64,000 nt of DNA, from positions 310,001-374,000 of the forward strand of contig NZ_CP028472.1 of NCBI RefSeq assembly GCF_003047105.1, given 5' to 3'. This DNA comes from Celeribacter baekdonensis (GTDB lineage Bacteria > Pseudomonadota > Alphaproteobacteria > Rhodobacterales > Rhodobacteraceae). A program made the translations under genes and the position numbers. This document shows positions 1-9,716 of the stretch, one piece after another (positions within the stretch are counted from its first letter, which is position 1; every line of letters begins with the position of its first letter). The notes below the pieces were generated by a model. That model was not told where the DNA came from. It saw nothing but the letters and a program-made list of their open reading frames with translations, and did not search any database.

Positions 1-1
1 A

Positions 2-1390
2 ACACTGAATGGTCGCATTGAGGTTGGTTCCGGCACCACCGCAAGCACCTTTGTGGCACGCAGGGACGCGCGTGGCGGTGTGTCTTTGGCATTGTCACAC
101 ATGGATGATCCGGGCTTTGATCAATCGGGCGATGGTGGTGAAAAGGACGGGCTGACGCGCTCCACCGCGATCCTGTCGGGCGATTATCAGGCGACGGACG
201 CTCTGAAACTGGGCTTTACCCTGCGCCGCTCTGAGGAACGCTACGAATATGACAGCGCAAATTGGCTGGCGAGCGATGCGGACAGCTATATGATGGATGA
301 TCCCAGCCAGTATGCCAATCGTGATGAGCTGACTGCTGGCGTCTTTGGCGAATACAGCATGATGGAGGGGCGATTGACCCACCGTCTGGCCGTTGAAACC
401 ACCCGCAATCAGTTGCAAAACAATGGCGGGGCCACCACCAAAACCACCACTGACGCGGTGAAATACCGGCTCAGCTATGGCATTGACGGCGCGGTGGATC
501 AGGCGGATCAACTTGTGAACCTTTTGCTGGAACATCGCGAAGATGACAGCAGCTCGAACCCGGCCTATGGCCGCGCGGCAACATCCGTGGCACTCGAATA
601 TCGCGGTAGCTTTGCCTCAGGGTTTGATGTTCAAGCCGGAGCGCGGTTCGACGACAACGATGTCTTCAAGGATGCGACAACATGGAACCTCGGCCTGTCC
701 TATCTCATGGACAATGGTGTGCGCTTACATGGCTCTGCGGGCGAGGGGGTGGTCAATCCCACCTATTTCGAACTCTATGCCGACGCCTTTGGTTATACTG
801 GGAACCCGAACCTGCAACCCGAGCGCAATCTCAGCTATGATCTCGGTGTCGAACTGCCGATTTTTAGCGATCGCGGCACGGTGGATGTGACCCTGTTTTA
901 CGAGCGGCTGAAGGATGAGATCACGGACCTCAACACTGGGCCAGGAACCTACACGAGTATCAACCAGATCGGGAACAGTCATCGACGCGGCGTTGAGATT
1001 GCAGGTGTGCTTGAGGCCACCGACGCGCTGTCTCTGCGTCTAGGCTACACCTATCTTGAGGCCGAAAACCCCGACAAAAGCGTCGAAATCCGCCGTCCGC
1101 GCCACGAATTGACACTTGGCGGCACGCTTGACGCCTTTGGCGGGCGCGGCTCGGTTTCGGCCGATCTGCGCCATGTGGCGGGCAATTACGACACGCAGTA
1201 CTGGGGGAGCTATCAAACGGTCAAACTGCCCAGCTTCACCACCGTCAATGTGGCGGCGCATTATGATCTGACAGATCATGTGCAACTCACCGGGCGGGTC
1301 GACAATCTCTTTGATGCGGAGACCACCGATGTTTGGGGCTATGCCACGCGGGGCCGCGCCGTTTACGTCGGGCTCAATGCGCAGTTCTAG
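2..1390 (+). CDS. TonB-dependent receptor, C-terminal part (probable corrinoid/BtuB-like), 5' truncated by window edge
   Basis: The frame is open from base 2, so the start, signal peptide and plug domain lie outside the window. The visible 462 residues look like the beta-barrel of an outer-membrane TonB-dependent receptor. They alternate aromatic and polar strands, carry a GNPNLQPERN segment of the NPxLxPE type, and end in AQF, the terminal aromatic typical of outer-membrane proteins. The substrate is inferred from context: btuF, btuC, btuD and cbiZ follow without gaps, so corrinoid uptake (BtuB role) is most likely. The btuF start codon lies inside the last codons of this gene. A cobalamin riboswitch would be expected upstream of the window and cannot be checked. 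Confidence 0.85.
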   Translation, partial: TLNGRIEVGSGTTASTFVARRDARGGVSLALSHMDDPGFDQSGDGGEKDGLTRSTAILSGDYQATDALKLGFTLRRSEERYEYDSANWLASDADSYMMDDPSQYANRDELTAGVFGEYSMMEGRLTHRLAVETTRNQLQNNGGATTKTTTDAVKYRLSYGIDGAVDQADQLVNLLLEHREDDSSSNPAYGRAATSVALEYRGSFASGFDVQAGARFDDNDVFKDATTWNLGLSYLMDNGVRLHGSAGEGVVNPTYFELYADAFGYTGNPNLQPERNLSYDLGVELPIFSDRGTVDVTLFYERLKDEITDLNTGPGTYTSINQIGNSHRRGVEIAGVLEATDALSLRLGYTYLEAENPDKSVEIRRPRHELTLGGTLDAFGGRGSVSADLRHVAGNYDTQYWGSYQTVKLPSFTTVNVAAHYDLTDHVQLTGRVDNLFDAETTDVWGYATRGRAVYVGLNAQF

Positions 1391-2228
1391 GGCCATTTTT
1401 GGTCTCGCTCTGTCGGGGGTGCTGATATGCAGCGCCCCCGTCATGACGCACGCGGAGGCCCCCGCACGCGTTGTCTCGATGAACCTGTGCACCGATCAGC
1501 TTGCGATGATGCTGGCCGCACAGGGACAATTAAAATCGGTGTCTTTCTTAGCCTCAGATCCGCGCTCGTCCGCAATGGCGGACGAGGCCAAAGCCTATCC
1601 CGCCAACCGCGGTCAGGCCGAAGAGATTTATCTGATGCAGCCTGATCTGGTGGTTGCCGGGGCATATACTTCTCGCGCCACCGTCGCCTTATTGCAACGT
1701 CTGGGCATACGGGTCGAGATTTTCGCGCCTGTCACCACACTGGACGACGTGCCCGCACAGATCGCGCGGATGGGCGATGTTTTGGGCCAACAGGACAAAG
1801 CCGCAGAGGTCATTACGGCCTATGACGCGGATTTGAAAGCCTTTCAAAATGAGGGCGGTCGTAGCCCCACCGCCGTGCTCTATGAGGCCAACGGCTATAC
1901 CTCAGGGGCGCAAAGCCTGTCGGGACAAATCTTGGCCACGGCAGGGTTCACCAATCTGGCCGACGAGCCGACCTATGCCTGGGGCGGCAACATGCCTCTT
2001 GAGGTGTTGGTGATGAAAGCCCCCGAAGCGGTGATCACCAGCCGGCCCTATCCGGGCGGCTCGCGCGCCGAAGATATCCTGAGCCATCCCGCCCTGCGCG
2101 CCACCCAAGACAGACGCGCAAACGCCAGCGTGTCCGATAGCGATTGGGTCTGCGGCACGCCTTATGTTTTGCACGCGGTCGCGCAGATGGTAAGCCTGCG
2201 CCATACGCTGACAAACGGAGAGGATTGA
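1377..2228 (+). CDS. btuF: Periplasmic corrinoid-binding protein of ABC transporter
   Basis: A 283-residue binding protein of the BtuF/FhuD class (COG0614) that should carry corrinoid from the receptor to BtuCD in the periplasm. The ATG at 1377 overlaps the receptor end by 14 bases. It was chosen because it gives a clear signal peptide (residues 1-26, with THA before the mature EAPARVV). The mature start RVVSMNLCTDQLAMML matches the first beta strand and helix of this family. A conserved YEANGY segment follows near residue 165. The gene overlaps btuC by one base (TGATG). Corrinoid specificity is inferred from cbiZ; a siderophore binder is the alternative. Confidence 0.82.
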   Translation: MRSSRAIFGLALSGVLICSAPVMTHAEAPARVVSMNLCTDQLAMMLAAQGQLKSVSFLASDPRSSAMADEAKAYPANRGQAEEIYLMQPDLVVAGAYTSRATVALLQRLGIRVEIFAPVTTLDDVPAQIARMGDVLGQQDKAAEVITAYDADLKAFQNEGGRSPTAVLYEANGYTSGAQSLSGQILATAGFTNLADEPTYAWGGNMPLEVLVMKAPEAVITSRPYPGGSRAEDILSHPALRATQDRRANASVSDSDWVCGTPYVLHAVAQMVSLRHTLTNGED

Positions 2229-3205
2229 TGCGCCTCTATGTGATCCTTTTGATCCTGATGGGGACGCTTTTTGGCGTGGCCTTGATGATCGGCCCGGCAG
2301 GCATTGCGCCACTGGACAGTTTGCGCGCGCTGGTCTTTGGCGGCGATGGTCCCGTACCGCTGGTGATGCGTGAAATCCGCCTGCCGCGTGCGCTTTTGGC
2401 GCTGATGATCGGGGCCGCTCTTGGGATGTCAGGGGCGGCGATGCAGGGCTATCTGCGCAATCCATTGGCCGATCCGGGGCTGATCGGCGTGTCGGGATCA
2501 GCGGCTTTGGGCGCGGTGATTGCGATCCAAACTGGCATAGCGGCCACCGCCACGCTGGCGCTGCCGTTGTCGGCGCTGGCGGGCGCATTGATCGGGGTGG
2601 TCTTGGTGTTGGCTTTGGCGGGCCCTCGCGGCGGGTCATTGACGCTGATCCTTGCGGGCATTGCGATTTCGGCCCTTGCCGGGGCCTTGACCTCTTTGGT
2701 TTTGAACCTGTCGCCTAATCCTTTCGCGGCCAATGACATCGTGTTTTGGATGATGGGTTCTCTGGCTGATCGGTCGATGACCCATGTCTGGTTGGCGCTG
2801 CCGCTGATTGGTCTGGGGCTGGGGATGTTGGCGATGATGCGCCGGGGGCTTGATGCGCTGACATTGGGTGAAGATGCGGCGCAAGCGATGGGGATCAACC
2901 TTGTTCAACTGCGCCTGTTGTTGGTGTTTGGCACGGCCTGTGTGGTTGGCGCCTCCACCGCCGTTGCGGGCGCGATTGGGTTTGTCGGCCTTGTGGTGCC
3001 GCACATGCTGCGTGGCTTGGTCGGCGCCCGTCCCGGGCGGCTTCTCTGGGCCTCAGCCCTTGGAGGTGCGGTGATGCTTTTGGCGGCGGATAGTGTTGTG
3101 CGGGTGATTTTACCCATGCGCGACCTGAAACTTGGCGTGGTGACGGCACTGGTCGGTGCGCCGCTGTTCCTGCATCTGATTTATCGCACGCGGAGAGGGC
3201 TATGA
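2228..3205 (+). CDS. btuC: Corrinoid ABC transporter permease (FecCD family)
   Basis: A 325-residue, highly hydrophobic inner-membrane protein of the FecCD/BtuC family, which normally has about ten membrane helices and works as a dimer. Family landmarks are visible: GAAMQGYLRNPLADPGLIG near residue 75 and GFVGLVVPHMLR near residue 250, just before the ATPase-contacting region. The ATG at 2228 overlaps the btuF stop, and the end overlaps btuD by four bases, so the three genes are translationally coupled. The product moves the ligand handed over by BtuF into the cytoplasm. Confidence 0.87.
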   Translation: MRLYVILLILMGTLFGVALMIGPAGIAPLDSLRALVFGGDGPVPLVMREIRLPRALLALMIGAALGMSGAAMQGYLRNPLADPGLIGVSGSAALGAVIAIQTGIAATATLALPLSALAGALIGVVLVLALAGPRGGSLTLILAGIAISALAGALTSLVLNLSPNPFAANDIVFWMMGSLADRSMTHVWLALPLIGLGLGMLAMMRRGLDALTLGEDAAQAMGINLVQLRLLLVFGTACVVGASTAVAGAIGFVGLVVPHMLRGLVGARPGRLLWASALGGAVMLLAADSVVRVILPMRDLKLGVVTALVGAPLFLHLIYRTRRGL

Positions 3206-3984
3206 CGTTGCTCTCTGTCAAAGGGCTCTCCGTTTCGCTTGGCGGCAGGGCGGTGTTGCAAGACGTCTCCCTGACCGTACAAAAGGGCGAAGTCGTCGGA
3301 TTGATCGGGCCAAATGGCGCGGGAAAGACCACGCTGATGCGCGCTATTTTGGGGCTTTTACCGCATCAGGGACATTCGTCTTTGGCGCAACTGCCCCCAC
3401 GGACACGGGGCCGAGCCGCCGCGTGGATGCCGCAATCGCGTGAGATCGCGTGGCCGGTGTCGGTTGAAACATTGGTGACGCTGGGCCGCACGCCGCATTT
3501 GACGCCGGGGCAGCGCGCCACGGCCGAGGACCGCGCGGCGGTGGATCGGGCGCTTGAGCGGATGGGGCTGGCCGCGTTCCGCCATCGCATCGTCACGGCC
3601 CTGTCGGGGGGCGAACAGGCCCGCGTTTTGATGGCGCGCGCTCTGGCGCAGGAGGCGCCGCTTTTGATGGCGGACGAACCGATTGCCGGGCTCGACCCCG
3701 CGCATCAAATTTCGACCATGCGCACCTTTGCATCGCTTGCCGCCGAACAGGGGGCAGAGGGGCTGGCAGAGGGACGCGCGGTGATCGTGTCGCTGCATGA
3801 TCTGGGTCTTGGTGTGCGCCATTGCACGCGGCTGATTGTGCTGGATCAGGGGCGTATCGTTGCCGATGGTGCGCCCACCACGGTGCTGACGCCCGCGCTT
3901 TTGCGCGATACATTCGGCATTTCGGCCTGGTTCGAAGCCACGCCCAAAGGTCCGGTGTTTCAGCCGCTCGAGGTGTTGGAATGA
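3202..3984 (+). CDS. btuD: Corrinoid ABC transporter ATP-binding protein
   Basis: A 260-residue cytoplasmic ATPase of the FepC/BtuD class. Walker A is GPNGAGKTT near residue 34, the signature is LSGGEQARVLMARAL near residue 134, and Walker B is LLMADEP followed by the D-loop AGLDP. The H-loop SLHD lies near residue 197. The start overlaps the btuC stop (ATGA) and the end overlaps cbiZ (ATGA). It powers BtuC. The length is normal for the family and no key residue is missing. Confidence 0.87.
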   Translation: MTLLSVKGLSVSLGGRAVLQDVSLTVQKGEVVGLIGPNGAGKTTLMRAILGLLPHQGHSSLAQLPPRTRGRAAAWMPQSREIAWPVSVETLVTLGRTPHLTPGQRATAEDRAAVDRALERMGLAAFRHRIVTALSGGEQARVLMARALAQEAPLLMADEPIAGLDPAHQISTMRTFASLAAEQGAEGLAEGRAVIVSLHDLGLGVRHCTRLIVLDQGRIVADGAPTTVLTPALLRDTFGISAWFEATPKGPVFQPLEVLE

Positions 3985-4640
3985 GTGTCGAACTGACCCG
4001 ACCATGGCTGTCGTTCGATCTTGGGCAGGAAATGCAGGTGCTCAGTTGGGCGCTGAACCGTCCGGGGTTTGTCACCGCGCGGCGCATTCTGTGGCGCGAG
4101 GTGCGCAACGCCGATCTGACCGAAACATTGGATGCGCGCGCATGGCTTTTGGAGGAATTGGCGGGGCTTGGAGCACAGGACGCCGTGGCCTTTTTAACCT
4201 CGCGCGATGTGCGCCGTTTTCAACATGCTGAGGCGGTGGTGGAGGGGGTTTGCGCTACGTGCGTGGCCACCGTTGGCCTGTCCAATGCCGAACGTGTGGG
4301 GATGCGGGTGGTGCGCCCTCAGGGGGCCTGGGGCACAATCAACATCGCGGTGCGGCTAAGCCATGGCCTGTCGCAGGCCGGGTTGATTGAGGCCCTCACA
4401 ATCATCGCCGAGGCCCGCACCACAGCCATTCTTGACGCCGCCCTGCCGCTTGAGGGTGGCGCCGCAACGGGCATGGCCACGGGGACCGGCACCGACTGTA
4501 TCGCGATTGCCGCGCCACAGGGGTCTGACGATTATGCTGGCCTGCACACGGCGGCGGGCGAAGCGATTGGCGCCGCCGTCTATCGTGCCACGCTTCAAGG
4601 CGCGCAGGATTGGCTGGTTGATCGCCAGTATTTTTCCTAA
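3981..4640 (+). CDS. cbiZ: Adenosylcobinamide amidohydrolase
   Basis: A 219-residue CbiZ-family enzyme. CbiZ cleaves the aminopropanol side chain of adenosylcobinamide to give adenosylcobyric acid, letting bacteria remodel imported corrinoids instead of making them from scratch. Family features are TSRDVRRF near residue 75, TVGLSNAERVG near residue 97 and GTGTDCIAIA near residue 170. The ATG at 3981 overlaps the btuD stop. This gene is the strongest evidence that the upstream transporter carries corrinoids, not siderophores. No cobinamide kinase or other salvage gene lies in the window. Confidence 0.85.
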   Translation: MSVELTRPWLSFDLGQEMQVLSWALNRPGFVTARRILWREVRNADLTETLDARAWLLEELAGLGAQDAVAFLTSRDVRRFQHAEAVVEGVCATCVATVGLSNAERVGMRVVRPQGAWGTINIAVRLSHGLSQAGLIEALTIIAEARTTAILDAALPLEGGAATGMATGTGTDCIAIAAPQGSDDYAGLHTAAGEAIGAAVYRATLQGAQDWLVDRQYFS

Positions 4641-4838
4641 AACGGCCATCAAAATCCACCTCAGTTTGCATAGGCCTGACGGCGATCTTTGGGTCATCCA
4701 AAGCGGTGTCGCGTCAATTTTGACTGCTGTATGAATGAAAACAAACGGCTTACCTGCGCCGTTGTGCTGAGTGTTGGCAAAAATTCAGGTTCTGATCACG
4801 CAGGTATTGTCATGTTATTACATTTCCTTTATCTGAAC

Positions 4839-4858
4839 TGTTACGTTATAAAGTAACA
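4839..4858. promoter_or_regulatory. Probable Zur operator
   Basis: The 20-base sequence TGTTACGTTATAAAGTAACA is a palindrome with one mismatched symmetric pair. It matches the general GTTATA/TATAAC character of proteobacterial Zur boxes. It lies about 60 bases upstream of the COG0523 GTPase start and is in an AT-rich patch unlike its surroundings. A weaker related dyad, ATGTTATTACAT, lies at 4812-4823. The assignment to Zur is inference from the sequence type and the zinc-related genes downstream. Confidence 0.6.
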
Positions 4859-4919
4859 TATCATGCCGAAGGCTGCCCCGCGCAGATTTTGACATGTTGT
4901 GCACCACAGGAGATGCCCC

Positions 4920-6131
4920 ATGACCGATCCTCGCCTTCCCGTCACCGTTTTGTCCGGCTTTCTCGGCGCGGGGAAAACCACGCTTTTGAACCGGGTGTTG
5001 AACAACCGCGAGGGGCGGCGCGTGGCGGTGATCGTCAACGACATGTCAGAGGTCAACATCGACGCCGATCTGGTGCGCGAGGGGGGGGCAAACCTCAGCC
5101 ATACAGATGAAACATTGGTCGAAATGTCGAATGGCTGCATCTGCTGCACCCTGCGAGACGATCTTTTACAAGAGGTGCGGCGGCTGGCCGAGGATGGCCG
5201 GTTTGACTACCTGTTGATCGAGTCGACCGGAATTTCTGAACCTCTGCCCGTGGCCGCGACCTTTGATTTTCGGGATGAGGCCGGCGAGAGCCTGTCGGAT
5301 GTGTCGCGCCTCGATACGATGGTGACCGTGGTCGATGCCGTGAACCTGCTGCGGGATTATTCCAGCCATGATTTCCTGCGCGACCGGGGCGAAACGCTGG
5401 GCGACGAAGACGAACGCACCTTGGTCAACCTCTTGGTCGAACAGATCGAATTTGCCGATGTGGTGATCCTCAATAAGGTCGGTGACGCCGATCCGCAGCA
5501 GGTAGACGCCGCGCGCAAAATCATCCGCAGCCTGAACGCCGATGCACGGATCATCGAGGCCAATCACAGTGAGGTGCCGACGGAAGCGATCCTCGACACC
5601 GGGTTGTTTGATTTTGAGAAGGCGCATGAACATCCGATGTGGGCCAAGGAACTTTATGGCTTTGCCGATCATGTGCCCGAGACCGAAGAATACGGCGTCA
5701 CCAGCCATGTCTACCGCGCCCGCCGACCGTTTGAACCAGAGAAAATCATGGCGGTATTGAACGGTGAGATGAGCGGCGTGATCCGCGCCAAAGGCCATTT
5801 CTGGATCGCGACACAGCCGGATTGGGTGGCGGAATTCTCGCTTGCCGGGGCGCTGTCGTCGGTCAAACCTCTTGGCACATGGTGGGCCTCGGTGCCCAAA
5901 GACCGCTGGCCGGACAATGACAGCGCGCGCGACTATATGACCGCGCATTGGGCCGAACCTTGGGGCGACCGCAGGCAGGAAATCGTCTTTATCGGCTCGG
6001 GGATCGACTGGCCCACGCTCAAGGCGCGTTTGGACGCCTGCCTTGTGCCCGAACATCTGGCCGCCAGCCCCGATGCACGGACCGATTTGCCTGATCCCTT
6101 TCCGGTCTGGCGGCGTGCGGCGGTGGCATGA
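4920..6131 (+). CDS. CobW/COG0523-family GTPase, probable zinc metallochaperone (ZigA/YciC-like)
   Basis: A 403-residue G3E GTPase. Walker [10 protein letters not shown] is at residues 13-21. The metal-binding CxCC motif lies in NGCICC at residues 71-76, after the NDMSEVNID segment typical of the zinc-responsive branch. A LNKVGDAD guanine-specificity motif is near residue 190, and a CobW C-terminal domain follows. Such proteins deliver zinc to client proteins under zinc limitation. The ATG at 4920 was chosen over the GTG at 4899 because AGGAG at 4909-4913 is well spaced. The Zur-like box upstream and ZrgA downstream point to zinc, not cobalamin synthesis, despite the neighbouring btu genes. 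Confidence 0.85.
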   Translation: MTDPRLPVTVLSGFLGAGKTTLLNRVLNNREGRRVAVIVNDMSEVNIDADLVREGGANLSHTDETLVEMSNGCICCTLRDDLLQEVRRLAEDGRFDYLLIESTGISEPLPVAATFDFRDEAGESLSDVSRLDTMVTVVDAVNLLRDYSSHDFLRDRGETLGDEDERTLVNLLVEQIEFADVVILNKVGDADPQQVDAARKIIRSLNADARIIEANHSEVPTEAILDTGLFDFEKAHEHPMWAKELYGFADHVPETEEYGVTSHVYRARRPFEPEKIMAVLNGEMSGVIRAKGHFWIATQPDWVAEFSLAGALSSVKPLGTWWASVPKDRWPDNDSARDYMTAHWAEPWGDRRQEIVFIGSGIDWPTLKARLDACLVPEHLAASPDARTDLPDPFPVWRRAAVA

Positions 6132-6171
6132 GCCCTCTTCGCCATTGCCCAGAGGCCTCGGAGGCGGCGCG

Positions 6172-6474
6172 ATGAGAGCGACGAACCGAGGCACCACGGG
6201 CCTTAAACCCAAACGCCGCAGTGAAGACCCGATGCGCGCCTATGACAACTTGCCCGCCCCCGTGCGCGCGTGGTTGTCAGAGGCCACATTGCCGTGGTCA
6301 CCCGCATCCTGTCGCAAAATCGTACGGCGGGCACAGGCGCGGGGCGAAGGGCTTGCACAGATATTAGCGCGCCTTGATCGCGCCGAACAAAAAACCCTCG
6401 CCCGCGACAGCACCTATGCATTTGCAGCCTCTAAGGCCGCCACCCCTCTCACACATCAGGACCGCCCCACATGA
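6172..6474 (+). CDS. Small conserved protein, DUF6525-like
   Basis: A 100-residue basic soluble protein with the pattern LPAPVRAWLSEATLPWSP, followed by an Arg/Ala-rich helix and LDRAEQKTLARD. This resembles the small DUF6525 proteins found in Rhodobacterales. No signal peptide, metal motif or enzyme motif is visible. The ATG at 6172 gives the longest version free of overlap with the GTPase gene; M21 (MRAYDNLP) is a possible later start. The end overlaps the next gene by ATGA, so it belongs to the zinc operon. Function is unknown. Confidence 0.6.
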   Translation: MRATNRGTTGLKPKRRSEDPMRAYDNLPAPVRAWLSEATLPWSPASCRKIVRRAQARGEGLAQILARLDRAEQKTLARDSTYAFAASKAATPLTHQDRPT

Positions 6475-7975
6475 CACGACCTTTTCTGAGCAGAGCCGCC
6501 GCACTCCTTTGCCTTGCGCTCCCAAGCCTAGGCCATGCCAATGACACGCTTGACGTTGTCGCCGCTTTCGAAATCAAAGCCCCGAACCCGCAACCAGCGG
6601 ACATATTTTTTCGCGCATGGGCGTGGCGGAAACCCTCGTCAACGCCGATGCCGACGGCACGCTCACACCGGGTTTGGCCACGCAATGGCGGGTGTCCGAG
6701 GATGGGTTAGTCTGGACCTTTGGCCTGCGCAAGGGCGTCATGTTTCATGATGGCACGGCGATGACCGCCGACAGTGTGGTCAACGCACTGACCATCGCAC
6801 GCGGCAAACCCGGGCCTTTGGCAGGGCTACCAATCACCGCGCTTGAGGCCGGAGAAGACGAGGTCATCCTCACCCTGTCCGACCCTATGGCCGCCCTTCC
6901 GGCCTTTTTGGCCGAAGCCCGGTCGCAAATTCTTGCACCGGCCTCCTACGCCGCCGATGGGGCAGGGGTCGCCATCATCGGCACCGGGCCTTATCGGATC
7001 ACCGCATTGGAGCCACCGCTGAGCCTCGACGCCACGGTATTTGACGGATATTGGGGGCCGTCGCCGCATATTTCGGATGTCACCTATTCGGGCGTCAGCC
7101 GGGTCGAAACCCGCGCGTTGATGGCCGAGTCCGGCGAGGCCGAGTTCGTCTTTGGCCTCGATCCGGCCAGTGTCTCACGTTTAGGGATGCTCGATGCGGT
7201 TGAGGTTTTGTCCGTCCCCATTCCCCGCACATTGCTGATCAAGGTCAACGCCGGTCATCCCTTCCTTTCAGACGCCCAAACCCGCCGCGCGTTGAGCCTT
7301 GCCATTGATCGCACCGGCATCGCCAAGGCGGTTTTGCGCTATCCCGAAGGCGCATCTCAGCTTTTCCCACCCTCCGTCGCAGGTTGGCATGACGCGGGTC
7401 TCGCGCCGTTGAGCTATGACGTTGAGGCCGCAAAGCGCCTCTTGGCGGATTTGGGCTGGGTGCCGGAGGAAGACGGCATTTTGACCCGTGACGGCGCAAG
7501 ATTCGCCCTGACATTGACCACCTATGCGGATCGCCCTGAACTGCCTTTGATTGCCGCCGTGTTGGAACAACAATTCCGTGCCATTGGCGTCGATGTGACG
7601 ATCAACACCACCAATTCCTCTGAAATTCCCGCCGGACATCAAAGCGGGTCCCTTGATCTCGGCCTCATCGCCCGCAATTTTTCTCTGATCCCGGACCCGA
7701 TTGGCACCGTGCTGTCCGATTATGTCGACAATGGTGATTGGGGCGCAATGAATTGGCACAATGCAGAGTTTGCCAGCCTGGTGCGGGCGATCGCGCGCGG
7801 CGAAGAGAGCACTGAGGACCGCAGGGCGGCAGCGGCCATTTTGCACGCCGACCTGCCGATCATTCCGGTCGCATGGTATCAACTCACACTTGCCGTCTCT
7901 GACCGGGTCGAAGGCGCAACCATTGATCCCTATGAGCGCTCCTTTGGCCTGCAAAACATGCGGTGGGCGCAATGA
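6471..7975 (+). pseudogene. ABC transporter substrate-binding protein, nickel/peptide type, frameshifted
   Basis: A frame starting at 6471 encodes a signal peptide (cleavage near GHA) and the first mature residues up to PADIFF. The family-conserved sequence then resumes one frame away with MGVAETLVNAD and continues to 7975 as an SBP_bac_5 (NikA/DppA/CntA) protein. Restoring one T to the six-T run at 6606-6611 joins the halves into about 501 residues reading IFFSRMGVAETLV, the usual family sequence. It is listed as broken, but a homopolymer sequencing error is more likely than decay because the long 3' part is otherwise clean. It should bind metal, a metal chelate or a peptide in the periplasm. 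Confidence 0.75.
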
Positions 7976-8901
7976 ACGCGGTGGTAACGCGGCTGATTCA
8001 GGCGCTCATGGTTGCGCTTCTGATTGGCACAGCGACCTTCATGATGATGCGCAGCCTGCCCGGAGACGCGGCGTGGCGGATCGCGGCGGGACGCTATGGC
8101 TATGACAATGTCGATGCCGCAAGCGCCGACGCCGTGCGTGCAGAACTGGCCCTTGATGGCCCAGCGTTTCCGGCATTTTTACACTGGCTGGGCGATTTGG
8201 TGCGGTTTGATTTTGGCACCTCCCTCGTGTCGGGACGGCCAGTGATGGAGGAGATCACGCATCAACTTGGTGCGTCGACCTCTCTGGCGGGCGCGGCCCT
8301 TTTGCTGTCGCTGTTGATCGGACCGCCTTTGGGCGTGATCGCGGGTTTGCGGCCCGGCGGGCTTTTGGACCGTGTCTTGCTGATCACCTCAACCGGGATC
8401 AAGGCCATGCCGCAGTTTCTATTGGCGCTGGTGCTGATCGTGATCCTTGCGGTGCAACTGCGTTGGTTGCCCGCTGCGGGCCATGGTGATCTGCGCCATT
8501 TCATCCTCCCGAGCCTGACGCTTGCGCTTGGACTGGCCGCTGTGAATGCCCGGATCACCCGCGATGCGATGGCTCGGATCGCGGATATGCCGTTTTGGCG
8601 GTTTGCCCAGTGGAAAGGCCTGTCTGAACGCGAAACCCTGCTGCGCCACGGGCTGCGTCATGTCTCGGTGCCGTTGATCATCTATCTGGGCCTGCAATTC
8701 GTGACGCTCGTCGAAGGCGTGATCATCGTCGAATCGATCTTTGGCTGGCCCGGGATCGGTCACGCGCTGGTCCATGCCATTTTCTCGCGCGACGTTCCGA
8801 TGGTTCAGGGCACGGCGCTGGTGCTGGGGCTTGGTTTTGTCCTCGTCAATACCGCGATTGATCTCGCGGTACGGCGACTTGATCCGAGGGTGGCGGCATG
8901 A
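7972..8901 (+). CDS. ABC transporter permease, nickel/peptide type (NikB/DppB-like)
   Basis: A 309-residue inner-membrane permease. The first helix (residues 8-28) is followed by RSLPGDAAW, a periplasmic segment, and a five-helix BPD_transp_1 core containing VEGVIIVESIFGWPGIG, a hallmark of DppB/NikB proteins. It pairs with the next permease. The ATG at 7972 overlaps the binding-protein stop, which favours it over the GTG at 7963. The end overlaps the next start by ATGA. Confidence 0.85.
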   Translation: MNAVVTRLIQALMVALLIGTATFMMMRSLPGDAAWRIAAGRYGYDNVDAASADAVRAELALDGPAFPAFLHWLGDLVRFDFGTSLVSGRPVMEEITHQLGASTSLAGAALLLSLLIGPPLGVIAGLRPGGLLDRVLLITSTGIKAMPQFLLALVLIVILAVQLRWLPAAGHGDLRHFILPSLTLALGLAAVNARITRDAMARIADMPFWRFAQWKGLSERETLLRHGLRHVSVPLIIYLGLQFVTLVEGVIIVESIFGWPGIGHALVHAIFSRDVPMVQGTALVLGLGFVLVNTAIDLAVRRLDPRVAA

Positions 8902-9716
8902 GCGTGGTTGCTCTTTCCGCGCCGCGCCGTGCGGCTTTGCCGCTGTCACGCAGCATTGGTGCAAGTCTCGTCTTGGGGGTCGCTCTGCTGGCCTTTCTGG
9001 GTCCATGGGTCGTTCCGGGTGATCCTTTGGCACAATCCTTGATCAAGGCCCTCTCAGGTCCCGACGCCTTGGCCCCCTTGGGCTATGATCACCTTGGTCG
9101 CTCCGTGTTTCACCGTTTGGCCCACGCCCTGCACCTCTCGCCACTGATCGCCTTGGCGGCGGTGGCCACGGCGGGGGCTTTGGGACTTGTCCTTGGCACG
9201 CTTGCGGCGGCCAAAGGCGGCTGGGTTGATCGGATTTTGTCGATGCTGGCCGACGCGCTTTTGGCCCTGCCGGGTTTGCTTTTGGTCTTGATCATTCTCG
9301 CCATGGTGCCCGCAACCGCATTGGGGTTTTGGCTTGGGCTGTCGCTGGTGCTTTGGGTCGAATTCTTTCGGCTCACCCGCGCCGCCACGCGCGACACCTT
9401 GGCCTCCCCTGCCGTGCAAGCCTCGCGGTTGCTGGGCTTCGGCCCCGTCTACCTCTTTCGGGTTCACATCTGGCCAGAAATCGCACCGATGATGTTGACA
9501 GCCGCCGCTTTTGGCACCGCCACGGCGATCATGGCCATTGCAGCCCTCGGGTTTGTCCATGTGGGCATGCGCGCACCAACGCCGGAACTCGGTCTGATGA
9601 TGGTCGAATTATTGCCCTATTGGCGCGAAGCACCGCTGGCGTTGCTCTCGCCGGTTGTAGCGAGCTTTGCCCTGCTTTTGGGCCTCACCCTTATGGCCGG
9701 GAGCCGCGCAACATGA
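8898..9716 (+). CDS. ABC transporter permease, nickel/peptide type (NikC/DppC-like)
   Basis: A 272-residue inner-membrane permease of the DppC/NikC class. It has an N-terminal helix (about residues 20-38), the segment GYDHLGRSVFHRL (the GTDxxGRD-type motif of this class), and a permease core ending in IAALGFVHVGMRAPTPELG. It is coupled by ATGA to the permease before and the ATPase after. It forms the heterodimeric channel with the 7972 product. Confidence 0.85.
   Translation: MSVVALSAPRRAALPLSRSIGASLVLGVALLAFLGPWVVPGDPLAQSLIKALSGPDALAPLGYDHLGRSVFHRLAHALHLSPLIALAAVATAGALGLVLGTLAAAKGGWVDRILSMLADALLALPGLLLVLIILAMVPATALGFWLGLSLVLWVEFFRLTRAATRDTLASPAVQASRLLGFGPVYLFRVHIWPEIAPMMLTAAAFGTATAIMAIAALGFVHVGMRAPTPELGLMMVELLPYWREAPLALLSPVVASFALLLGLTLMAGSRAT

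Noticed and set aside
4920..6131. Assigning the CobW-family gene to cobalamin synthesis
   Set aside because: Although it follows cbiZ, it has its own promoter region with a Zur-like box, the NDMSEVNID/CxCC pattern of the zinc branch, and zinc-related genes downstream. No cobN or other cob gene is near.
6600..6620. Programmed -1 frameshifting at the six-T run of the binding-protein gene
   Set aside because: The run could slip, but a periplasmic binding protein has no known need for it, the first product would be a useless fragment, and four other genes show the same kind of single-base loss.
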